Source: Dinoroseobacter shibae DFL 12 = DSM 16493
GTDB taxonomy: Bacteria > Pseudomonadota > Alphaproteobacteria > Rhodobacterales > Rhodobacteraceae
DNA length: 64,000 nucleotides
NCBI RefSeq assembly: GCF_000018145.1
Contig: NC_009957.1
Coordinates: forward strand, 1 to 64,000
Direction of reading: 5' to 3'
In this document: positions 26,181 through 34,710 of the stretch, one piece after another
Numbering within the stretch: position 1 is the first letter of the stretch
Layout of the letters: each line of letters begins with the position of its first letter
Notes under the pieces: generated by a model
Seen by the model: only the letters and a program-made list of their open reading frames with translations
What the model was told of the DNA's origin: nothing
Database searches by the model: none
Program-made: the position numbers and the translations under genes

Positions 26181-26609
26181 ATGCTGACGATTGGGACGCT
26201 GGCGAAGAAGACCGGAACAAAGGTGCAGACCATCCGGTATTACGAGCAGATCGGACTTATGCCTGAGCCCGGCAGGACCGAGGGGGGCCAACGACGCTAT
26301 GGCGACGCCGAACTCGACCGCTTGTCATTCGTCCGGCACGCACGGCAACTGGGGTTCTCGTTGGACGCGATCCGTGAGCTCCTCGATCTCAGCGATCATC
26401 CGGGAAAGTCCTGCGCTGAGGCGGATGCAATAGCCCGTCGGCAACTCAAACAGGTCGAGCAACGATTGGCGCGGCTCGAGGCGCTGCGGACGGAATTGAA
26501 GCGGATGGTGCATGAGTGCAGCGGCGGACAGACTTCTGATTGCCGTGTGCTCGAGGTACTGCGCGACCATTCCGAATGCCTGACCGACCATGAAGAGATC
26601 GGCGCCTGA
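26181..26609 (+). CDS. MerR-family divalent-metal-responsive activator
   Basis: A 142-residue protein from ATG 26181, preceded by GGGGAG; the frame opens five codons earlier. The winged helix is at the N-terminus (IGTLAKKTGTKVQTIRYYEQ), followed by the long dimerisation helix. Cys at 78, 113 and 121 correspond to metal ligands; Cys 78, the position that is Ser in Cu(I)-sensing CueR, marks ZntR/PbrR/CadR-type sensors of Zn, Cd or Pb. It is divergent from the Sco operon. At least four further sites with its presumed operator lie in the window. Confidence 0.9.
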   Translation: MLTIGTLAKKTGTKVQTIRYYEQIGLMPEPGRTEGGQRRYGDAELDRLSFVRHARQLGFSLDAIRELLDLSDHPGKSCAEADAIARRQLKQVEQRLARLEALRTELKRMVHECSGGQTSDCRVLEVLRDHSECLTDHEEIGA

Positions 26610-26691
26610 GCAATTTCGACGACCTTTGATCGGAACGCAAAAAGCCCGGTGTTAGTTACTCATTGGCAATTCACTAATTTGGATACCCGGC

Positions 26692-27312
26692 ATGGCGGAG
26701 CAGAGAAACGCAACGGAAAGACGCACACTCTGGATCGTGCTGGGTCTCAACATCGGGCTGGCAGTCGCTTTCTTCGCCTCGGGCGCATTCGGCGAGTCAA
26801 GCGCGCTTATCGCCAATGGCCTCGACAATCTGTCGGACAGTTTCGTCTACGCGATCAGCCTCTTCGCGCTGTCCCGCTCCGCCAAGTGGAAGCGCGGAGC
26901 GGCGAACGTTTCGGGCGGCCTGCTGATCCTCTTCGCCCTTGGAATCCTGTATGACGCGTGGCGCCGCTACGTCGGCGGATCGGATCCTCTTGGCACGATC
27001 ATGATTGTCATGGCGCTGGTAGCGGCGGCCATCAACGCACTTTGCGTCTGGCTGCTGGCACGGCTTCGCGATCCAGACGTAAACATCCGAGCGGCGAATA
27101 CGTTCAGCTGGAACGACTTCGCGGCCAATCTCGGAATCGTCGTCGCAGGCGGGCTCGTAGCCTGGCTCGGAACGAATTGGCCGGACCTTGTCGTGGGCGT
27201 GATTGTCGCCGGCATCGCGGCCTGGGGTGGCGTCGGAATCCTGAGAGACGCGCATGGTGAACACCACAAGGCGGTGCACAATGACGATCAGGTAACCAAG
27301 GACTCGGCCTGA
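26692..27312 (+). CDS. Cation diffusion facilitator, short form
   Basis: A 206-residue membrane protein with about six helices. The metal-site helices read ANGLDNLSDSFVYAI and FSWNDFAANLGIVVAG, equivalent to the HxxxD/DxxxD pairs of CDF exporters, with Asn replacing some His. It ends soon after helix 6 and lacks the usual cytoplasmic C-terminal domain. Its nearest relative here is the transporter part of 30885. It lies 82 bases after merR in the same direction. Confidence 0.82.
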   Translation: MAEQRNATERRTLWIVLGLNIGLAVAFFASGAFGESSALIANGLDNLSDSFVYAISLFALSRSAKWKRGAANVSGGLLILFALGILYDAWRRYVGGSDPLGTIMIVMALVAAAINALCVWLLARLRDPDVNIRAANTFSWNDFAANLGIVVAGGLVAWLGTNWPDLVVGVIVAGIAAWGGVGILRDAHGEHHKAVHNDDQVTKDSA

Positions 27313-27321
27313 AATCGGGGC

Positions 27322-27352
27322 TTGAAGCTACAGTGACTGTAGCAACTACATA
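27322..27352 (+). promoter_or_regulatory. MerR-type promoter of transglutaminase-CDF operon
   Basis: TTGAAG, a 19-base spacer and TACATA, with the best dyad of the set, GCTACAG-TGA-CTGTAGC (perfect seven-base arms). It lies 30 bases before the GTG start of the next gene. Confidence 0.8.
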
Positions 27353-27381
27353 TTCTCGTGAACGATTCGAGGAGGTATCCC

Positions 27382-27945
27382 GTGAACCCCGCCGACCCTC
27401 ATTTGGCCAAAACCCGGCTGCTGGATTTTGACGCGACCTCAATTGCAAAACTGATCGAGGAGCGCGGCTGGGCAGACCTTCCCAGCGACGACCGAATTGG
27501 GGCCATCTACGATTTCGTCAGGAACGAGATTACCTTCGGCTACAACCGCGCCGACGACATTCCGGCGTCCGAGGTCCTCGCAGATGGCCACGGGCAGTGC
27601 AACACCAAGGGCACGCTCCTCATGGCCCTGCTGCGTGGCGTGGGAGTTCGCTGCCGACTGCACGGGTTCACAATCCACAAGGCGCTTCAGAGAGGCGTCG
27701 TTCCGGAACTCGTCTATCCCCTCGCGCCGTCCGAAATCCTCCACTCCTGGGTAGAGGTGGACTTGGGCGACGGATGGGTCAATCACCGCCAGAACTTCGG
27801 ATTTGTGCGCGACTTGCTCTATCGCCACGTCATCCGTCACTGGATGAATGCCAGGGTTCGCCGCATCCGCCGCGGAATCTTGCCGCCGGTCCCCGGATTC
27901 GATCGGCCGAACCACCGCCATGAGGAGACGAACCGTGCCGCATGA
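27382..27945 (+). CDS. Transglutaminase-like cysteine protease family protein
   Basis: A 187-residue protein. The GTG at 27382 is chosen because AGGAGGTAT lies just upstream; a GTG at 27358 is less likely. The transglutaminase-like core shows the catalytic Cys in DGHGQCNTKGTLL and the His in ILHSWVEVDLGDGW. No signal peptide is seen, so it is probably cytoplasmic. Family members act as proteases, amidases or crosslinkers; the substrate is unknown. It overlaps the following CDF gene by 11 bases, linking it to metal export. Confidence 0.82.
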   Translation: MNPADPHLAKTRLLDFDATSIAKLIEERGWADLPSDDRIGAIYDFVRNEITFGYNRADDIPASEVLADGHGQCNTKGTLLMALLRGVGVRCRLHGFTIHKALQRGVVPELVYPLAPSEILHSWVEVDLGDGWVNHRQNFGFVRDLLYRHVIRHWMNARVRRIRRGILPPVPGFDRPNHRHEETNRAA

Positions 27946-28900
27946 TCACGGCCACGCCCACATCGATCCTCAATCCGGTGATCGTCGCGTCTCCATCGCC
28001 ATCTGGGCCAACGGCCTCCTGACGGTCGCGCAGATCGTCGGCGGGATCCTTTCCGGCAGCCTCGCGCTGATCGCGGATGCCCTCCACAATTTCTCGGACA
28101 TGGCGTCGCTGGTGATCGCCTTCTTCGCGCGTAAGATCGCTCGCCGCCCGGCGGACAAGCGCATGACCTTCGGCTATGGGCGGGTAGAAATCGTCGCAGC
28201 GCTCATCAACTACACGACACTTATCCTGATCGGCTTCTACCTGATCTACGAGGGTGGCATGCGCATGATCGACCCACCAGAGGTACAGGGCTGGACGGTG
28301 GTGATCCTGGGCGGTGTGGCACTGGTCGTCGACACGTTGACGGCGCTGCTCACCTATTCGATGCAGAAAGGCAGCGTGAACATCCGTGCGCTCTTCCTGC
28401 ACAACCTATCGGACGCTTTGGCCTCCGTGGCGGTCATCATCGGCGGCTCGCTCATCCTCCTCTACAACATGCGGTGGGTCGACCCGGCGATCACCATCGG
28501 CATCGCTCTCTACATCCTCTACCTCGCATTTACCGAGATCGGCGGTCCGATTCGGACGCTGATGCTCGGCAGTCCACCGGACATCGATAATGAAACCGTC
28601 GTTCAGGCGATGCGGGGTGTGGATGGTGTCGCGGACGTTCATCACGTGCATCTGTGGCAGATGCAGGAGCACGAGGCGGCTCTGGACTGCCACGTCGTGC
28701 TGACAGCGGACGGCTGGGGTCAAATCGAAAAGATCAAGGCCGCGATCAAGGACCGGCTGAAGGACGATTTCAGCATCGGTCATTCGAGTCTGGAATTTGA
28801 GCACGAAGACCGCGCACACGAAAACGCTGACCTTTACGGTCACGGCAAACCGGAAAAAGAGGAGGAAAACCATGTTCACCGAGACACTGACAGCTCATGA
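27935..28900 (+). CDS. Cation diffusion facilitator (CzcD-type)
   Basis: A 321-residue transporter. GTG at 27935 follows GAGGAG. A His-rich leader (HDHGHAHID) precedes six helices with the metal-site motifs ADALHNFSDM and LHNLSDALASV, and a cytoplasmic domain including VHHVHLWQM. This is the classical CzcD/ZitB layout for Zn, Cd or Co efflux by proton exchange. It ends in a His/Glu-rich tail and overlaps the following STAS gene by 29 bases. Confidence 0.93.
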   Translation: MPHDHGHAHIDPQSGDRRVSIAIWANGLLTVAQIVGGILSGSLALIADALHNFSDMASLVIAFFARKIARRPADKRMTFGYGRVEIVAALINYTTLILIGFYLIYEGGMRMIDPPEVQGWTVVILGGVALVVDTLTALLTYSMQKGSVNIRALFLHNLSDALASVAVIIGGSLILLYNMRWVDPAITIGIALYILYLAFTEIGGPIRTLMLGSPPDIDNETVVQAMRGVDGVADVHHVHLWQMQEHEAALDCHVVLTADGWGQIEKIKAAIKDRLKDDFSIGHSSLEFEHEDRAHENADLYGHGKPEKEEENHVHRDTDSS

Positions 28901-29183
28901 CGACACGATTGGCCTCGCCTGCGAGGGCAAGCTCAGCGAAAGCGACCTGAAACGGATGCACGCCCTGCTTCATGAGCGCCTGCAAGAGACAAGTAAGCCC
29001 GGCCTGGTTCTCGATCTCACGAGGTTCGAAGGCTACGATGGGCCGTCCGCTCTGCTCGAAGTTCTGAAAATCGACACAGCCCATAGGAATGACTTCCGCC
29101 GCGTCGCTGTGGTGGGCGAAGGGGCTTTGTTGGAGTGGGGAACCAGGTTCGCCGACGTGCTGACCACGGCAGAACTCCGTTAG
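28872..29183 (+). CDS. SpoIIAA-like / STAS-fold protein
   Basis: A 103-residue protein from ATG 28872, preceded by AGAGGAGG inside the CDF tail. Sequence features (GLVLDLTRFEGYDG, FRRVAVVGEGALLEWG) fit the SpoIIAA-like family of small lipid- or ligand-binding STAS folds. The function is unknown. It is the last gene of the transglutaminase-CDF operon. Confidence 0.75.
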   Translation: MFTETLTAHDDTIGLACEGKLSESDLKRMHALLHERLQETSKPGLVLDLTRFEGYDGPSALLEVLKIDTAHRNDFRRVAVVGEGALLEWGTRFADVLTTAELR

Positions 29184-29535
29184 TTCGACCCGGCGGAAAT
29201 GAAGGCGGCAATCGCCTGGGCAAGTGAAAGGTAGAGTAGCTTTCAATCAGATGCCTTCGCAGAAGACAGCATCTGTTCGAAACCATAAACAAAAGAACTA
29301 CAGCAGTTGCGAGACCCAAGAGCAATCCGAAAGTTCTGAACATGGTCGCTCCTTTCGCAAAGGAGTAACTTTGGTACGGTGGCACTGCCCTTGCCGGGGC
29401 ATTATCAAATCGTAATGTTTTAGCGGCTCAGGGCGCCAGTTGGTTAACATAAACTTCATTATGCGTCTTTATACTTAGTGTTGCGATAGTATATTTTCGT
29501 ATGTATGCTGAGGTCTGTCACAGAGGGTCCTCAGC
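29184..29535. other. Intergenic region, 352 bases
   Basis: No confident gene. On the minus strand an ATG at 29343 with AAAGGAG upstream opens a short hydrophobic stretch (MFRTFGLLLGLATAVVLLF), but the frame then runs on antisense to the STAS gene with no protein-like pattern, so it may be a broken small membrane gene. The right half (29420-29535) is A/T-rich and holds the promoter of the gene at 29536. Confidence 0.4.
29485..29495. promoter_or_regulatory. AT-rich motif shared by transfer-gene promoters
   Basis: GATAGTATATT, found again exactly but inverted at 33062-33072, and as GATAATATA at 53574. All three lie in leader regions of transfer-related genes. This is a possible operator of a plasmid regulator. 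Confidence 0.4.
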
Positions 29536-30282
29536 ATGCGTCATTTACTCAAGAAGCTTCTCCCCTCGGTCGTAGTCACTTTAACCGTGACAGGCCTTTC
29601 ACTACCGATGTCCGCCCGAGCGCAGACATACCCGATCGATTGCGCAATCCTCTTGTGTCTCTCTGGTGGCTGGCCCGCTTCTGTCCCTTGTGCTCGGGCT
29701 CGCGCCGAATTCATCCGGCGGATTACGCCCTGGCCAGTGGAGCCGCCGCTCCAAATTTGGCGCTGTCCAATGGGTGCGTCCTATGAGACCGCTCCAGCAC
29801 CAAACAGTGTAAACCGCATCTTTGAAGCGTTCTTACAGAACAACCGCACTGAACCGCGACAGTCTTTTCCAGCGCAAGATGTCGCTACCCCGATTGAGGC
29901 TGCTTTGCGCACTCCAGATGCCCCTAATGACTTCGTACTCGCCGATAGAGCCCTCCGGCTTGTTCAAGATCGCGCGGACATCGATATCAGCGGTCCTGAG
30001 TTCAATTTCGTGCGGTCTATTCGCGTCTTTAATATCCAGTACGCAAGACAATACCAGGCTGGAAGCGAAGGAGATTGCGAACGTAGCGCCAACGTTGTTC
30101 TTGGCACATATGGAACGCAAGGTGAGTTCGCTTGGCAAAGAACTTCCATCACCGCCCTCCCCACCGCTCAAATTGGTCTCGAAAGATGGGGGCAAAATTG
30201 CCCCGGCATCTATCACCGCTCAGTATTTGTCGACTGGCGTGACTATGAAGGCAACTACGGTTTTGAGCAGGTGAACTACTAG
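29536..30282 (+). CDS. Exported TrbM-like conjugation-associated protein
   Basis: A 248-residue protein with a signal peptide ending near ARAQT. The mature N-terminus YPIDCAILLCLSGGWP followed by VPCARARAEF resembles the start of TrbM/KikA proteins (a Cys, then LCLSGG, then another Cys). The remainder has paired Cys (WRCPMG, GDCERS, QNCPGIY) suggesting disulfides. The family assignment rests on the short motif only. It lies at the border between metal cargo and transfer genes. Confidence 0.6.
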   Translation: MRHLLKKLLPSVVVTLTVTGLSLPMSARAQTYPIDCAILLCLSGGWPASVPCARARAEFIRRITPWPVEPPLQIWRCPMGASYETAPAPNSVNRIFEAFLQNNRTEPRQSFPAQDVATPIEAALRTPDAPNDFVLADRALRLVQDRADIDISGPEFNFVRSIRVFNIQYARQYQAGSEGDCERSANVVLGTYGTQGEFAWQRTSITALPTAQIGLERWGQNCPGIYHRSVFVDWRDYEGNYGFEQVNY

Positions 30283-30470
30283 CGCCGTCAAAGACAGCGT
30301 TGGCATTCATCCGTGCTGACCTAAGTGCTCGGAGTTACTCAATCACCGGTCGTTCGCTACTGTCGATGCCAAGGTCAGCTGAGCGGGACAAAGGGTGCAT
30401 TCGCTGCGGATGCGCAGATGGCTGCTTCAGGTTTGGCGCACCGATAGGACATTGCAGCAGGTCGCGCCGG

Positions 30471-30821
30471 TTAGTCCGTATAGCTTTGGCAGGCATCAAC
30501 TCCGTTGGCTGTCGAGGCAAGTAGCTGATCTGCATCACGGATGAGATCGGCGACCCGCCTGTCCGCCAGACGATACCGAACGAAACGGCCTTTGCTGCGG
30601 CGACTGACCAGCCCGCATTCCAGCAGACAGCGCAGATGGTTCGAGACGTTGGGCTGACCCAAACCCGTATGCCCGACGATTTCCTGCACGTTGCGTTCGT
30701 CCGACACCAGCGCATCGAGGATCGTCAGACGGCTGGGATCGCTTAGGCCCCGGAAGAGCTTTGCCCGCAGTTCCAGTGTATCGGGTGCCGAAAGATCGTC
30801 TTGAATGTTTTGCGCTGTCAT
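30471..30821 (-). CDS. ArsR/SmtB-family metalloregulator
   Basis: A 116-residue winged-helix repressor from ATG 30821. The start LFRGLSDPSRLTILDAL and recognition region GLGQPNVSNHLRCLLECGLV are typical. Two Cys in the recognition helix region (RCLLEC) and one near the C-terminus (DACQ) could be metal ligands as in CmtR-type Cd/Pb sensors. It is divergent from the HMA-CDF gene at 30885, which it presumably represses. Confidence 0.9.
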   Translation of the reverse strand: MTAQNIQDDLSAPDTLELRAKLFRGLSDPSRLTILDALVSDERNVQEIVGHTGLGQPNVSNHLRCLLECGLVSRRSKGRFVRYRLADRRVADLIRDADQLLASTANGVDACQSYTD

Positions 30822-30838
30822 ATCATTATCCACTGATA
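30821..30838. promoter_or_regulatory. ArsR/SmtB-type operator
   Basis: TATCA-TTATCCAC-TGATA inverted repeat at the start of the arsR-type gene, between it and the divergent HMA-CDF gene. It lies where an autoregulatory ArsR/SmtB site is expected. Confidence 0.55.
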
Positions 30839-30884
30839 CGTTAGCAGCGTACCTTTTCGCCCGCCACCACAAAAAGGATCGCAC

Positions 30885-31736
30885 ATGAGCCAGCCCGATA
30901 ACAGCAAGTTGGCGACAGCCTCCTCCCCGATCCGAATGCGGGTGCAAGGCATGGACTGCGCGAAAGATGCCGCCGAGATCGAGCGCGCGGCCCGGTCTGC
31001 GGGCGTGGCCGAAGGCGACGTGAAAGTGTCCGCCGCCACCCACATCATGACATTGCGGATCGCGGACGGCGATCTGCCGAAAGTGCGGCCCGCGCTCGAC
31101 GCGACCGGCTACGGTTTCGAGAAGATCGAGGACGGCGATACATCGTCCGATCCGGCCTACAAGGACCCGAGCTATCGCCGCGCGCTCTGGATCGTGGTCG
31201 CGCTCAATCTCGGATACGGCGTGGTCGAAATGTTCGGCGGGTTCCTGTCCGGTTCGCAGGCGCTGAAGGCAGACGCGCTCGATTTTCTGGGCGATGGTGC
31301 GATCACGTTTCTGGGCCTGCTCGCCATCGGCTGGAGCCTGACATGGCGGGCGCGGTCGGCGATGATCCAAGGCGTGTTTCTGGGCCTTCTGGGCCTTGGC
31401 GTTGTCGGCAGCACGCTCTGGCGTGTCCTCAACCAGACCACGCCAGAAGCCGGGTTGATGGGAGCCTTCGCGGTAGGTGCGCTGATCGTAAACATCCTCG
31501 CGGTGCTGCCGCTGCTAAAGCACCGCAAGGGTGATGCCAATATGCGAGCCGTCTGGCTGTTCTCTCGCAACGACGCCATCGGCAACCTCGCCGTGGTCAT
31601 CGCCGCCGGGCTGGTCGCGTGGCTTGGCAGTGCATGGCCCGACCTGATCGTCGCGTTCGCGATCGCGGGGCTTTTCCTGCATTCGTCGTGGATGATCATC
31701 CGCGATGCCCGGAGTGACTTGGTGGAAGCTGACTAA
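30885..31736 (+). CDS. HMA-like domain fused to CDF-type transporter
   Basis: A 283-residue protein. Residues ~15-80 form an HMA-like fold whose metal loop is QGMDCAKD, with one Cys instead of CxxC. Then six helices include ADALDFLGDGAITFLG and FSRNDAIGNLAVVIAAG, CDF-like metal-site helices similar to the short CDF at 26692. No C-terminal CDF domain follows. ATG at 30885 has AAAAAGGA upstream. Control by the adjacent ArsR protein is likely; the substrate is probably a divalent metal. Confidence 0.85.
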   Translation: MSQPDNSKLATASSPIRMRVQGMDCAKDAAEIERAARSAGVAEGDVKVSAATHIMTLRIADGDLPKVRPALDATGYGFEKIEDGDTSSDPAYKDPSYRRALWIVVALNLGYGVVEMFGGFLSGSQALKADALDFLGDGAITFLGLLAIGWSLTWRARSAMIQGVFLGLLGLGVVGSTLWRVLNQTTPEAGLMGAFAVGALIVNILAVLPLLKHRKGDANMRAVWLFSRNDAIGNLAVVIAAGLVAWLGSAWPDLIVAFAIAGLFLHSSWMIIRDARSDLVEAD

Positions 31737-31896
31737 CTCCATCATGGTGCGACGCGCCGAACGAAAGCCGACATTCGCGCGCCCCGCAGCATCGGTGAGT
31801 CTGGGCTCAGAGTCCGCATTCGCCGCGTGCGGCCCCAATTTCTGGTATGCTGGCGTACCGTATCCATCAATATGAACTGGCGGCTACCTGAGAAGC

Positions 31897-32124
31897 CTAT
31901 TTGCTGTCGCCGCTTCCGATCCGCTTCAAACCGTCGAAGTCGATTTCCTGCTTCTGTTCCTCAGTCAGATCCGGCCGGGCTTCCGATACCGGCTTGGACC
32001 CATGGACGCCCCACATCACCGCAAGCTCACTCGTACTCCAGCGATACACCCAACCAACAACGCTACGCCCGTCGGTCCCGATCAGATTGGCGATCGCAAC
32101 GCCTTCACCTTTATCATCGTCCAC
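31897..32124 (-). CDS. Small hypothetical protein
   Basis: A 75-residue acidic, soluble protein from GTG 32124 with AGGAAG about ten bases upstream. It has a sensible composition (GWVYRWSTSELAVMWG, DLTEEQKQEIDFDGLKR) and no membrane or signal segment. The family is unknown. It runs in the same direction as the XRE regulator and the exported protein upstream. Confidence 0.5.
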   Translation of the reverse strand: MDDDKGEGVAIANLIGTDGRSVVGWVYRWSTSELAVMWGVHGSKPVSEARPDLTEEQKQEIDFDGLKRIGSGDSK

Positions 32125-32291
32125 TGTTTACTGACTTCCTGCACTTTGGCGCTGCAATCGCGGCATCGTGTTCTCAGGCTTCGCCTGCAAAGCATGACGC
32201 AATTGGTGGATGTTTGCTGGCTACTCTTCCTTGAAGGAGCTCACTTCACGTGGGGACGTCCAATGCGGTGCCTCCCAAAATTTCGTTGTTT

Positions 32292-32549
32292 TCAAATCTT
32301 GTGGTCGGACTCCGTGGCAGCTTCGACAATCGACAGGACTTCATTTTTGTCAAAGCCAATGACCCTCGCCAGAACTGTAAACTCCACGACGTCGATACGA
32401 CGCTCGCCGCTTTCGAGACGTGCCACAAACGACTGGTGGCGATTGAGCTTCGCCGCCAACTGCTGCTGGCTGAGACCTGCATTCTGACGTGCATCAACCA
32501 ACGCACGGACGAGCGCCAACTGGCCATTTGTTCTGATTGTTTTCGCCAC
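32292..32549 (-). CDS. XRE-family HTH regulator
   Basis: An 85-residue, single-domain helix-turn-helix protein from GTG 32549 (ARQNAGLSQQQLAAKLNRHQ, then SFVARLESGERRIDVVEF). It is likely a local repressor of transfer or cargo genes. It lies in a leftward set divergent from the type IV secretion operon. Confidence 0.85.
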   Translation of the reverse strand: MAKTIRTNGQLALVRALVDARQNAGLSQQQLAAKLNRHQSFVARLESGERRIDVVEFTVLARVIGFDKNEVLSIVEAATESDHKI

Positions 32550-32673
32550 GCGTCACATACCTTTTGTGACGTCGCTAGCGGATGAAATCCGTTATCTAAA
32601 AAGTAGATATTTGAGGATGTTATCGGCGTCTGGTTTCCAAGGGGTGCAAGTCTGGTGCATGCCCAGAGGCCCA

Positions 32674-32994
32674 TCAATCCCCCACCAGTTCGAGAAACCG
32701 ACCGTAATCCTGACTGACTTCGCGGGCTTCTTCGAAGGCGCGCGCACGCTCCTGCTCGAGGCAGCGAAAGTAGTCCTGAATGTCCGCGATGTAGACCTCA
32801 AAGTCCCGTCGGATGATGTCGGCATAATCCCGGGCGGCCTGCGAATCGCTTGGCACGAAGGGCCGGACCGGGGCGAGACAGCTTCCTGCACTGTTTGCCT
32901 CCTCAACGAGGAAAATGAGTATCCAAACTTGCGCAGCGAGGAAGCGTCTCAACCGTAGGTTTCTAGAACCTCTTATTTCCTTGATAGACGCCAA
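32674..32994 (-). CDS. Small exported protein beside transfer operon
   Basis: About 106 residues, with a hydrophobic leader (LRRFLAAQVWILIFLVEEANSAG) then a short helical, charged mature part with two Cys (GSCLAPV, YFRCLEQE). The start is uncertain: TTG 32994 opens the frame and another TTG lies just before the leader. The family is not recognised. The helical pattern DYADIIRRDFEVYIADIQDYF recalls short exported proteins encoded near type IV secretion loci. Confidence 0.6.
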   Translation of the reverse strand: MASIKEIRGSRNLRLRRFLAAQVWILIFLVEEANSAGSCLAPVRPFVPSDSQAARDYADIIRRDFEVYIADIQDYFRCLEQERARAFEEAREVSQDYGRFLELVGD

Positions 32995-33061
32995 TGGCCA
33001 TGCCTAGAGTTTGAGCAACCGAGATACAGCCGTATCGCTGCAATATATCCTTGCAGTTAAT

Positions 33062-33072
33062 AATATACTATC
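33062..33072. promoter_or_regulatory. AT-rich motif before the secretion operon
   Basis: AATATACTATC, the exact inverse of the 11-base motif at 29485. It lies between the leftward exported gene and the first gene of the secretion operon. Confidence 0.4.
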
Positions 33073-33137
33073 GTAACTCTGGGCTTCAAGTGGGAATGCC
33101 CGGATGTTGCGCGTTTGAAGAAAGCGTGAGCCGGGCC

Positions 33138-33491
33138 ATGAACTGGGACATCGAAGCACCAAATGTGGTTACGGAAGCACGTTTCCGCGAACTCGTGGAA
33201 AGTGGCTATAGCGCTGAAATCCTGTGCCAGGAATCGGCACACAAGAAGGGCCCGAGCTATTACGGGGTCTGGATCATGCGTGTCGTCTCTGACGAGGGTG
33301 TGGAAAAGCTGCTGGTCACGGCCCGAACCCGAACGACCTACAACGACATCAAGATCCGCGAATTCAAAACCATCACGGGCGTGGTCTCCTTCCTTATCGG
33401 CATCGGTTTCTCCCATGCCGATGTCCCGCTCGAAGAAGGCCAGCGGACGACGCACAAGCTGGCTGCGACCGACAAGGGCAGCAGCAAGTAG
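33138..33491 (+). CDS. Conserved hypothetical first gene of the secretion operon
   Basis: A 117-residue soluble protein ([20 protein letters not shown]...). An ATG at 33096 in the same frame is an alternative start; neither has a clear ribosome-binding site. The centre ([20 protein letters not shown]) looks like a compact beta-rich fold. The function is unknown. Its 3' end overlaps the lytic transglycosylase gene, so it belongs to the operon. Confidence 0.6.
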   Translation: MNWDIEAPNVVTEARFRELVESGYSAEILCQESAHKKGPSYYGVWIMRVVSDEGVEKLLVTARTRTTYNDIKIREFKTITGVVSFLIGIGFSHADVPLEEGQRTTHKLAATDKGSSK

Positions 33492-34149
33492 CCTTCTCCT
33501 TTTCTGGTATCTCGCGGGTCCCGCCACTGCGCAAATGGTGCTGGTCATGGAGAGCGATGGCTCTCTGACCCCGTCCCGCTCCCAGAACAGCTTTGCCCGC
33601 AATTACAATGATGGCATTGGACAGGGGTCGGCGGCTGATGGGCTGGCGATACTCGGTGAGACTGACCTTGGGCCAGACGAAGTTCAGGTTGCTGCCCTTG
33701 CGCGGCCTGCTCCCCTACCCCGCGCTGAAGTTCTAAATGCCATAGAAGCCACCGCCCTTCGCTATGCCGGGCACCCTGCGCTGCGCCGCGCAGACCTCTC
33801 GGTTCGTGATTGGCTGACGCTCTACCGTGCCAATATCGAAGTCGAGAGCGCCTATCGGCAGGATGCGGTCTCGAGTGCTGGCGCCATTGGCCTTGGTCAA
33901 TTGATGCCCGCGACGGCGCGCGATCTTGGCGTCGATCCGCGTGATCCCCTTCAAAACCTCGACGGCTCCGCCCGCTATCTTGCGATGATGCTGAACACGT
34001 TTGGCGATCCGCGTCTTGCCCTCGCGGCCTACAACGCCGGGCCGGACGCTGTGCGCCAGTACGGCGGCATTCCCCCCTACAGAGAAACCCAGAACCACGT
34101 GGCCCGTGTCATGGCCGTCGTGGCCCGATTGGAAGGATCAAATTCATGA
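33421..34149 (+). CDS. VirB1-like lytic transglycosylase
   Basis: About 242 residues, start proposed at ATG 33421 because it yields a basic n-region and a hydrophobic core ([16 protein letters not shown]). The C-terminal half is an SLT domain with the catalytic Glu in [11 protein letters not shown], then [13 protein letters not shown] and [13 protein letters not shown]. Such enzymes open peptidoglycan for secretion-channel assembly. It overlaps virB2 by four bases. A second transglycosylase occurs at 37217. Confidence 0.88.
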   Translation: MSRSKKASGRRTSWLRPTRAAASSLLLFWYLAGPATAQMVLVMESDGSLTPSRSQNSFARNYNDGIGQGSAADGLAILGETDLGPDEVQVAALARPAPLPRAEVLNAIEATALRYAGHPALRRADLSVRDWLTLYRANIEVESAYRQDAVSSAGAIGLGQLMPATARDLGVDPRDPLQNLDGSARYLAMMLNTFGDPRLALAAYNAGPDAVRQYGGIPPYRETQNHVARVMAVVARLEGSNS

Positions 34150-34439
34150 GACAGATTTCAAACCTCTTTGTCGCCTCACTGGCGCTATTCCTGCTCATTG
34201 CCGAGCCCGCCCTTGCCCAAAGCATCGATCTATCCCCGATCCAAAGCTTGTTGCAGGGCATTGTCGATGCTCTAACCGGCCCGCTCGGCGTCGTGATCGC
34301 CACACTCGCGGTCCTTGGCGTTTTCTTGAGCTGGTTCTTCAATATCATCGATCTGCGTCAGGCGCTCTGGGTCCTCGTCGGGATCGCTGGTGTTGCGGCC
34401 GCTCCCACCATCGTCGCCGCGGTTTTCGCCGGTGGCTGA
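34146..34439 (+). CDS. virB2: VirB2 pilin (TrbC family)
   Basis: A 97-residue protein with a signal peptide (cleavage after ALAQ) and two hydrophobic helices ([17 protein letters not shown] and [18 protein letters not shown]). Size, topology and position before virB3-virB4 identify the conjugative pilin subunit. Confidence 0.88.
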   Translation: MRQISNLFVASLALFLLIAEPALAQSIDLSPIQSLLQGIVDALTGPLGVVIATLAVLGVFLSWFFNIIDLRQALWVLVGIAGVAAAPTIVAAVFAGG

Positions 34440-34710
34440 GCGCGCGCCTCTCTTTCTGGGCCTCGTGCGCCCTCCGAAGCTTCTGGGCCTGCCCATCATG
34501 TACGCGATGGTCTGGCTTTTCGGCTCGGTGCTCTTGTTCGTCTGGGTCCAGCACATTGCGGTGCTGGGCGTAGCCGCCCTGCTCTACCCGGTTCTCTGGA
34601 AGGCCGCGGACTGGGATCCGCGTTTCATCGACGTGATGATGACGGCGCTGCAAGAGACGCCGCCCACGCGGAACCGCTCCATCCACGGCGGGGACAGCTA
34701 TGCCCCGTGA
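34432..34710 (+). CDS. virB3: VirB3 inner-membrane protein
   Basis: A 92-residue protein from GTG 34432, which overlaps the virB2 stop. The N-terminus APLFLGLVRPPKLLGLP is the VirB3 signature, followed by two helices. It overlaps virB4 by 11 bases. VirB3 joins the VirB4 ATPase to the channel base. Confidence 0.88.
   Translation: MAERAPLFLGLVRPPKLLGLPIMYAMVWLFGSVLLFVWVQHIAVLGVAALLYPVLWKAADWDPRFIDVMMTALQETPPTRNRSIHGGDSYAP

Noticed and set aside
29017-29343. A 108-codon minus-strand frame with a good ribosome-binding site
   Set aside because: Only the first ~30 codons look like a membrane segment; the rest is antisense to the STAS gene. Kept only as a possible broken gene.
30283-30470. A possible gene or RNA between the TrbM-like gene and arsR
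   Set aside because: No frame, ribosome-binding site or strong hairpin was seen.
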